Positions 31,476-36,751 of a stretch of 36,751 bases of DNA are shown one piece after another. The notes below the pieces were generated by a model. The model was not told where the DNA came from. It worked only from the letters and a program-made list of their open reading frames with translations, and did no database searches. Both the position numbers and the translations under genes were made by a program. The stretch lies in NCBI GenBank assembly GCA_005879975.1, contig VBIL01000028.1, forward strand, positions 1 to 36,751, read 5' to 3'. The stretch comes from Chloroflexota bacterium. Lineage in GTDB: Bacteria > Chloroflexota > Limnocylindria > P2-11E. The first letter of the stretch is position 1. Every line of letters starts with the position of its first letter.

Positions 31476-32072
31476 GTGCGCACGAGCCGCCTCGAAGCCT
31501 TCAGCGACGGGGTCTTCGCAATCGCGGCGACGCTCCTGGTCCTGGAGCTGCGCGTCCCCCCGGGGGAGGGGGACCTCGTTCGCGCGCTGATCGGCCTGTG
31601 GCCGGCATATGCGGCGTATCTGATCAGCTTCCTGACCATCGGCATCATCTGGGTGAATCACCACACACTGCTCGAGCATTGTCGACGCGTCGACCGGCCC
31701 TTCCTTTATCTGAACCTATTCCTCTTGGTCGCCGTGGGGATCGTTCCCTTCCCGACCGCACTGGTCGGCGAGTACATCCTGTCCGAGCGTGGCGCGACGG
31801 CCGCGCTCGTCGTCTACGGGTTAGGCGCGGTCCTCATCGCGCTCGCCTTCACGGGTGTCTTCCTGTACGCCACCTATGACCATCGCCTGGTGGGCGACCA
31901 CGCGGCGGCGCGGCGCATTCGCGAAGAGGGTCGCTTCTTTCCGATCGGGCTCGGCGCGTACACGCTCGGCATTGCTCTCGCCTTCGTCGCGCCGGTCGCG
32001 AGCCTTGCGGTGTATGGCCTCACGGCGGTCTTCTACGCGTTCCCGCGCTTGCCTCTTCCGCCTCAGCGCTAG
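31476..32072 (+). CDS. TMEM175-family (DUF1211) potassium channel-like membrane protein
   Basis: A 198-residue, six-helix membrane protein. The first helix carries the family signature RLEAFSDGVFAIAATLLVLEL near 4-24 (RxxxFSDG), followed by WPAYAAYLISFLTIGIIWVNHH near 42-63. Bacterial members are tetrameric K+-permeable channels. GTG 31476 was chosen because the signature falls right after it, as in the family; the frame is open upstream only as shadow. CAGACT lies 6 nt before the GTG, a weak match to the TANNNT-N6-start pattern seen at other genes here. Confidence 0.9.
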   Translation: MRTSRLEAFSDGVFAIAATLLVLELRVPPGEGDLVRALIGLWPAYAAYLISFLTIGIIWVNHHTLLEHCRRVDRPFLYLNLFLLVAVGIVPFPTALVGEYILSERGATAALVVYGLGAVLIALAFTGVFLYATYDHRLVGDHAAARRIREEGRFFPIGLGAYTLGIALAFVAPVASLAVYGLTAVFYAFPRLPLPPQR

Positions 32073-32095
32073 AGCTCTTTCGCTCTTTACGAGGC

Positions 32096-32101
32096 TAGAG
32101 T
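32096..32101 (+). promoter_or_regulatory. candidate -10 for a leaderless transcript of the 32108 gene
   Basis: TAGAGT (TANNNT) lies exactly 6 nt before the GTG at 32108; no ribosome site is present. Confidence 0.4.
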
Positions 32102-32107
32102 TCGCCC

Positions 32108-32902
32108 GTGGTCAGCAGATTCTTTCGCGCGGCCGGGATCGGCAGTCTCGCCGGAGCGTTGTCGGGGCTGATCGCCGGTGGGATCGGTGGTCGCATCGCG
32201 ATGCGGATCGTGGCGATCGTCGCCGGGCTCGACAAGGTCGGATTCACGACCGACAACGGCAACCGCGTCGGCGACATCACTCTGGAAGGTACCGTGGGGC
32301 TGGCCCTCTTCGGCGGCGTCTTCGCCGGGATCTTTGGCGGCCTGGTCTACGAGACCGTGCGGCCGTGGTTCGCGTCGTTTGGACGCTGGCAAGGACTCGT
32401 GTTCGGACTGGCGCTCCTCGCAGCCTTGGCTTCGGTGATCATCTCTCCGGACAACGTCGACTTTCGGCGCTTTGGGTCACCAGCACTCAACGTATTGCTC
32501 TTCGCACTGGTCTTCATCGTGTATGGCGTCGTGCTCGCGCCCATCGAGGAGCGTCTGCGGAAGGCCGTGCCCGAGTTGCTGACGCGGCCTCGCGGCATCC
32601 GGGCGACGATCGCGGAGGCCGCCGTGATCCTCGCGCTTCTGCCGGCTGGATTGCTCGTTGTCTCGGGGATCGTCGAGCTGGTGAGTCTCGCTCGTGGGCC
32701 ACTCGATGCATCCGCCCTCGGACCGATACTCATCCTGGTGCTTGTCGTGATGGTGCTCGCGCTTCGCTGGCTGCTCGACAGACGCGAACGCGCCCCCAAC
32801 GGTCGCACCGGAGTCGGCGCATTGGGCTACGCGATACTGGCTGTGCCAATCGCGGTCGGCGCGGTCGAATCGCTTCGCGCGATCGGTACGATCCTCCGCT
32901 AA
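32108..32902 (+). CDS. multi-spanning membrane protein of unknown function
   Basis: A 264-residue hydrophobic protein with a GTG start. About seven helices can be seen, near 7-42 (glycine-rich, GIGSLAGALSGLIAGGIGG), 62-82, 93-112, 125-147, 168-190, 203-220 and 237-260. The first two segments are rich in GxxxG-type spacing, suggesting close helix packing. No recognised domain, no signal for a specific substrate. It is 35 bp after the TMEM175 gene and could be co-transcribed or have its own leaderless start. Confidence 0.8.
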   Translation: MVSRFFRAAGIGSLAGALSGLIAGGIGGRIAMRIVAIVAGLDKVGFTTDNGNRVGDITLEGTVGLALFGGVFAGIFGGLVYETVRPWFASFGRWQGLVFGLALLAALASVIISPDNVDFRRFGSPALNVLLFALVFIVYGVVLAPIEERLRKAVPELLTRPRGIRATIAEAAVILALLPAGLLVVSGIVELVSLARGPLDASALGPILILVLVVMVLALRWLLDRRERAPNGRTGVGALGYAILAVPIAVGAVESLRAIGTILR

Positions 32903-32932
32903 GGTCCCGGCACCCGAGCGCTGTGCCCGCGC

Positions 32933-33082
32933 TCAGCCGAGCTTGGGCAGACCGTCCAGCGCGTGGCCGATGTAGCCGAAGGCGATGAAGCCGAGGACCG
33001 CGAGGCAGACCAGAAACGCGAAGATCCAGAGCAGGAACGCGCTGTTCCGGACGTCGGTGCTGTCGTCCCTAACGCGTTTCGC
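32933..33082 (-). other. membrane-helix reading frame directly after the rho stop, no standard start
   Basis: In the same frame as rho, immediately after its TAA, 49 codons run to a TGA at 32933-32935. They encode a polar N-part (KRVRDDSTDVRNS), a convincing single membrane helix (FLLWIFAFLVCLAVLGFIAF) and a short tail ending LPKLG. There is no ATG, GTG or TTG in the frame. It may be a small membrane protein with a mutated or unusual start, a C-terminal extension reached by stop readthrough, or a gene with a base-call error. Not counted as a firm gene. Confidence 0.35.
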
Positions 33083-34495
33083 TTATTTCTCCTCCATCGA
33101 CTTCGCGATGGCGGCGAGGAACTCCTTGTTCGTCTTCGTCTTCGCGAGCCGCTGTAGCAGCAGCTCGGTCCCTTCGATCTGACCGACAGCGGAGAGCATC
33201 TTGCGCAGCAGGATGACCTGCCGCATGACCTCTGGTTCGAGGAGCATCTCCTCGCGTCGGGTGCTCGAGCCTGGGATGTTGATCGCCGGGAACGTGCGGC
33301 GCTCCTGCAGCTTACGGTCAAGGATCATCTCGGAGTTGCCGGTGCCCTTGAACTCTTCGTAGATGACGTCGTCCATCCGGGAGCCGGTGTCGACGAGACA
33401 GGTCGCGAAGATCGAAAGCGACCCGCCTCCTTCGATGTTCCGGGCGGCACCGAAGAAGCGCTTCGGCGGATAGAGCGCGACCGGGTCCATACCACCGGAG
33501 AGCGTGCGTCCGGACGGCGGCACGGCCAGGTTGTACGCGCGCGCGAGTCGAGTGATCGAGTCGAGGAGGATGACCACGTCGCGGTCAGTCTCGACGAGGC
33601 GCTTCGCGCGTTCGAGCGCAAGCTCGGCCACGCGAGTGTGATTCTCCGTCGGCTCGTCGAATGTGGAGGCGAAGACCTCCGCCTTCACCGAGCGGCGGAA
33701 GTCGGTGACCTCCTCAGGTCGCTCACCCACGAGCACGACCATGACGTGCGTGTCGGGGTGGTTGCCCAGGATGCCGTTCGCGATGTCTTTGAGGACGGTG
33801 GTCTTCCCGGCCTTGGGCGGCGAGACGATGAGCGCGCGCTGTCCCTTGCCGAGGGGGTTGACGAGGTTGAGGAGCCGCTGCGTGAGGTTCGCGCCCGGGA
33901 CCTCGAGATTGAACATCTCGTCCGGGAAGACCGGGACGAGGTTCTCGAACACCGGTCGGCGTTTGGCCTGCTCGGGATCGATACCGTTGACGGCCTCGAC
34001 GCGTAGCAGGCTGAAGTACTTCTCGCTGTCCTTCGGCGGACGCGTTTGTCCGGTGACGAAGTCGCCCGTGCGCAGGCCCAAGCGGCGGACCTGGCTCGAG
34101 CCGACGTACACGTCTTCGGGGGAGGGCAGCAGCGTGCGGCGTCGGAGGAAACCGAATCCGTCCTCGACTATCTCGAGGATGCCCTGGGCGAAGATGTTGC
34201 CCTGCGCTTCGGTCTGCGCCTGCAGGATGCGCGTGATGAGGTCCTGCTGGCCGAGATCGGCGGCGTCTTCGACGTTGAATTCCTTGGCGATCGGGACGAG
34301 CTCTTTGGGCTTTTTCTCGTTGAGCTCGGTGATCGTGTAGTACTTGCGCGCCGGCGCTGCTGGTGGCGGCTCGCGGCGCTGCGCGGTGACGGTGCCGCCG
34401 CTGTTGCCATTGGTGGGTCCATTGGTCGTGGTCGCGACCGGGGTGGTCGGAGATTCTTTGATGGGTTGCTCTGGGGTGGGTTCTGGGTTTTCCAA
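33083..34495 (-). CDS. rho: transcription termination factor Rho
   Basis: A 470-residue hexameric RNA helicase that ends transcription. Residues 1-50 are a Pro/Thr/Asn-rich extension; residues about 51-95 are the Rho N-terminal helical domain ([20 protein letters not shown]); about 100-170 is the cold-shock RNA-binding domain ([30 protein letters not shown]). Motor motifs: Walker [16 protein letters not shown] near 225-239, Walker [19 protein letters not shown] near 304-321, the Q-loop region [20 protein letters not shown] and [17 protein letters not shown] near 384-400. The start is TTG with AAGGAG 12 nt upstream. The N-terminal low-complexity extension is longer than in E. coli Rho and is common in high-GC phyla. 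Confidence 0.97.
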   Translation of the reverse strand: MENPEPTPEQPIKESPTTPVATTTNGPTNGNSGGTVTAQRREPPPAAPARKYYTITELNEKKPKELVPIAKEFNVEDAADLGQQDLITRILQAQTEAQGNIFAQGILEIVEDGFGFLRRRTLLPSPEDVYVGSSQVRRLGLRTGDFVTGQTRPPKDSEKYFSLLRVEAVNGIDPEQAKRRPVFENLVPVFPDEMFNLEVPGANLTQRLLNLVNPLGKGQRALIVSPPKAGKTTVLKDIANGILGNHPDTHVMVVLVGERPEEVTDFRRSVKAEVFASTFDEPTENHTRVAELALERAKRLVETDRDVVILLDSITRLARAYNLAVPPSGRTLSGGMDPVALYPPKRFFGAARNIEGGGSLSIFATCLVDTGSRMDDVIYEEFKGTGNSEMILDRKLQERRTFPAINIPGSSTRREEMLLEPEVMRQVILLRKMLSAVGQIEGTELLLQRLAKTKTNKEFLAAIAKSMEEK

Positions 34496-34620
34496 GCGGT
34501 GTGTTCGCTCCTTAGCTTGCCTGTGGCCCTAGGTGGGTCTTCGGCTTCGTGGGTTCCGGGGGGCGCACGAGGTGCGCACGCACCCGGCTGGTGAGAAAGG
34601 GGAAAGTGTTCGTAGGACAG

Positions 34621-34626
34621 TATACA
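34621..34626 (+). promoter_or_regulatory. candidate -10 of the M20 amidohydrolase genes
   Basis: TATACA lies 5 nt before the ATG at 34632, near the leaderless spacing. The rest of the 136-bp gap between rho and this gene (34496-34631) shows no ORF or strong hairpin; it must also contain the divergent rho promoter. Confidence 0.35.
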
Positions 34627-34631
34627 GCGCG

Positions 34632-35759
34632 ATGCCCGCGCTCACCAGCGCAGAGACCTCGGAGCTTGTGACGCTGTCACGCGACATCCACGCTCATCCC
34701 GAGCTCGCATATCAGGAGCGTCACGCCGCCGGGTCGATCGCCGTCCTGCTCGAAAGGCACGGCCATACCGTCGAACGCGGGATCGGCGAACTCGAGACCG
34801 CGCTTCGTGCCCGCGTCGGACCCAAGGGCGGGCCTGCGGTCGCGCTCCTCGCGGAGTACGACGCGCTGCCCGACGTCGGACATGGGTGTGGTCACAACCT
34901 GATAGCGATCAGCAACGTCGGGGCCTTCCTCGTCGCAGCCGCACAGGCGAGCCGACTCGAGGTGGGCGTGGAGCTCATCGGCACCCCCGCCGAGGAGAGC
35001 GGCGGGGGCAAGATCGACCTGTTGCGCAAGGGGGTGTTCGACAAGATCGTCGCGGTGCTCTCGTCGCATCCCGCGTCGGGCGAATGGGCCGTGAGCGGCA
35101 CCGGCCTGGGGGCAGTGGGCAAGCGCGTCACGTTCACCGGCGTCGCTTCACACGCCGGGGCCGCTCCCGAGAAAGGGCGCAACGCACTGAACGCGGTCAT
35201 TCGCCTGTTCGTGGGCGTCGACGGCTGGCGGCAGCAGCTCGAGGGCGACGCGCGCGTGCATGGCGTGATCACCGACGGCGGAAAGGCCATGAACGTCGTG
35301 CCCGCGCGTGCCGAAGCGATCTTCGGACTGCGCGCGAAGGAACGGGCAACGCTCGACGGCATGGTCGAGCGGTTCGGCGAGATCGCCCAGGGCGCCGCGC
35401 TGCTCACGGGCACGAGCGTGGAGGTCTCGGAATACCTGCCCTACTACGCCCCGGTCAAGGCGAACATGCCGCTCGGCGACGTCATCAGTGAGGAGCTCGG
35501 CCGCCTTGGAATGAGTCCGGTGCGCGGGGTGCTGGTCGCGGCATCGACCGATCTGGGCAACGTCTCGCAGAGGATCCCGACAGACTGGGTGCGGTTCCCG
35601 GTGAGCGAAGCGCTGATCGCCGGACACTCCGACGCGATGCGCGAGGCGAGTGTCACCGAGCTCGCGAACCGAAACGCGCTGATCGCCGCCGAGGCGCTGG
35701 GTGCAGCCGCGGTGCGCGTCGCGACGGATAAGGCTCTTCGCGAGCGGATCGCCAAGTGA
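34632..35759 (+). CDS. M20-family amidohydrolase (AbgB/PM20D2-like)
   Basis: A 375-residue dinuclear-zinc peptidase/amidohydrolase, likely cytoplasmic. N-terminal HAHPELAYQE near 18-27, metal-site segments LLAEYDALPDVGHGCGHNL near 76-94 (Asp, His, Cys), IGTPAEESGGGKIDL near 116-130 (Glu pair), SSHPASGEW near 140-148, the lid/dimer domain VASHAGAAPEKGRNAL near 174-189, and a final AGHSDAMREAS with the last metal His. Substrates of relatives include p-aminobenzoyl-glutamate, aminoacyl-dipeptides and N-acyl amino acids. ATG 34632 was chosen because the family start follows closely. The stop overlaps the start of a close paralogue. Confidence 0.93.
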   Translation: MPALTSAETSELVTLSRDIHAHPELAYQERHAAGSIAVLLERHGHTVERGIGELETALRARVGPKGGPAVALLAEYDALPDVGHGCGHNLIAISNVGAFLVAAAQASRLEVGVELIGTPAEESGGGKIDLLRKGVFDKIVAVLSSHPASGEWAVSGTGLGAVGKRVTFTGVASHAGAAPEKGRNALNAVIRLFVGVDGWRQQLEGDARVHGVITDGGKAMNVVPARAEAIFGLRAKERATLDGMVERFGEIAQGAALLTGTSVEVSEYLPYYAPVKANMPLGDVISEELGRLGMSPVRGVLVAASTDLGNVSQRIPTDWVRFPVSEALIAGHSDAMREASVTELANRNALIAAEALGAAAVRVATDKALRERIAK

Positions 35760-36751
35760 GCGCCGTCGATCCCTTCCGCGACGACCTGGTGCGGCTGTCG
35801 CGGGACATCAACGCCGATCCCGAGCTTGCGTACGAGGAGCACCGCGCGGTCGCGCGCATCGCGGGACTCCTTGAAAAGCATGGCCACCGCGTGGAGCGGA
35901 ACCTCGGCGGCTTGCCAACGGCGTTCCGCACACGGGTCGGACCTCCTGGCCCGGCCGTGGCGCTGCTCGCGGAGTACGACGCGCTTCCGGAGGTCGGGCA
36001 CGGGTGCGGCCACAACCTCATCTCGATGACCATCGTCGGCGCCTTCCTCGTCGCGGCCGCGCAGGCGAAGGACCTTCAGGTCGGGATCGAGCTCATCGGC
36101 ACGCCCGCCGAGGAGAAGGGCGGCGGGAAGATCGACCTTCTGGAGAAAGGCGTGTTCCGGGATAGCGTCGCGGCGCTCTTCTCGCATCCGGGCTCCGGCG
36201 GCGAGTGGAGCGTCAGCGAGCGGCTCCTCGGCATCAGCGTGAAGCGGGTGATCTACGAGGGGCTCGCGTCGCACGCGGCGGTGTCTCCGGAGAAGGGCCG
36301 GAACGCGTTGACCGCGCTCATCGCGCTCTTCGTCGCGGTCGACGGCTGGCGGCAGCATCTGCCCTCGACGGCGCGCGTGCACGGGATCGTCCGCGAGGGC
36401 GGCGTCGCATCGAACATCATCCCCTCGCGGGCGGTCGGCGACTTCGGGCTGCGCGCGGCGGACATGAAGCGCCTGGAGGAGATGATCGCCATGTTCACCG
36501 ACATGGCCAAAGGTGCAGCGCTCCAGACGGGGACGAAGGTGAAGATCGAAGACGAGATGCGCCCATACCTGCCGGTCGAAGCGAACCTCAAGCTCGGTGA
36601 AGCGCTCGCGCAGGAGCTCGACCGTCGCGGAAAGAGCCCTTCGCGCGGCGAGCTCGTCACAGCGTCGGGCGACATCGGCAACGTCTCGCAGAAAGTCCCC
36701 ACCGATTACATCGGCTTCCCGGTGAGCACCGAACGGATCCCGGGGCACTCG
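35756..36751 (+). CDS. second M20-family amidohydrolase, cut by the window end
   Basis: The GTG at 35756 overlaps the previous stop (GTGA). The frame is open to the last base, giving 332 residues. It is a close paralogue of the preceding protein, with the same landmarks: DINADPELAYEEH, LLAEYDALPEVGHGCGHNL, IGTPAEEKGGGKIDLLEKGVF, LASHAAVSPEKGRNAL and SGDIGNVSQKVPTD. The active-site residues match the first copy. The window ends at the PGHS that carries a late metal His, so only about 40 residues are missing. A tandem duplication that diverged in the specificity regions is likely. Confidence 0.92.
   Translation, partial: MSAVDPFRDDLVRLSRDINADPELAYEEHRAVARIAGLLEKHGHRVERNLGGLPTAFRTRVGPPGPAVALLAEYDALPEVGHGCGHNLISMTIVGAFLVAAAQAKDLQVGIELIGTPAEEKGGGKIDLLEKGVFRDSVAALFSHPGSGGEWSVSERLLGISVKRVIYEGLASHAAVSPEKGRNALTALIALFVAVDGWRQHLPSTARVHGIVREGGVASNIIPSRAVGDFGLRAADMKRLEEMIAMFTDMAKGAALQTGTKVKIEDEMRPYLPVEANLKLGEALAQELDRRGKSPSRGELVTASGDIGNVSQKVPTDYIGFPVSTERIPGHS

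Noticed and set aside
32071-32091. Possible intrinsic terminator after the TMEM175 gene
   Set aside because: AGAGC and GCTCT can pair around a 6-nt loop with TTT after it, but the 5-bp stem is too weak to call.

Overview
This window is a GC-rich, densely packed bacterial chromosome segment with about 42 genes. Stop/start overlaps of 1-4 bp are common, there are many GTG and TTG starts, and I see no tRNA, rRNA, transposase, phage gene or CRISPR array. Base composition looks even throughout, so nothing resembles a foreign island. The mix of genes (a Rho with a long proline/threonine-rich N-terminus, TMEM175, CHRD, TupABC, a Mop-type HTH regulator, CUT1 transporters) suggests a free-living Chloroflexota- or Dormibacterota-like heterotroph. 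That placement is an inference from gene style only; there is no marker RNA.

Layout. Positions 1-1520: a split cobalamin-independent methionine synthase-like pair, the first gene cut by the window edge. 1570-2655: an ECF-type sigma factor and an overlapping membrane protein gene broken by a frameshift. 2659-4774 (minus): a lysine-tailed small protein, a DEAD-box RNA helicase and a nitroreductase. 4847-8581: CHRD protein, deoxyribose-phosphate aldolase, an M50 protease with CBS domains, and a GH63-like glycosidase. 8628-15055 (plus): a carbohydrate-type ABC transporter (binding protein, two permeases, ATPase), then a PHP phosphoesterase and a glycerophosphodiester phosphodiesterase, in an order recalling ugpB-A-E-C-Q. 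15052-18984 (minus): a second complete-looking ABC transporter set. 19061-21701 (plus): a tightly overlapped HAD, IolE-like and IolG-like set, suggesting polyol/inositol-type catabolism. 21703-28940 (minus): an APH-type kinase gene, then psuG, mog, moaC, moeA, tupC, tupB, tupA and an HTH-Mop regulator, i.e. oxyanion uptake and molybdenum/tungsten cofactor assembly. 29001-32902: a winged-helix/degenerate-GGDEF protein, a lipid kinase, a second PHP protein, a TMEM175 channel and an unknown membrane protein. 32933-36751: an orphan hydrophobic reading frame after rho, rho itself, and two tandem M20 amidohydrolases, the second cut by the window end.

Three genes are broken in this sequence: the sigma-linked membrane protein (apparent 1-nt slip), the first transporter's ATPase and the second transporter's first permease. 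The last two each lack a conserved block of roughly 30-40 residues and change frame at the junction. These are either assembly faults or real decay, and they decide whether both transporters work.

The most interesting points are the Mop-regulated tup/moe/moa operon that ends in psuG and has a perfect palindrome at its promoter, the ugp-like operon with an inserted PHP enzyme, the winged-helix/degenerate-GGDEF protein, and the membrane-helix reading frame after rho that has no usual start codon. Several genes also show a TANNNT element 5-7 nt before the start codon, which points to leaderless transcripts.
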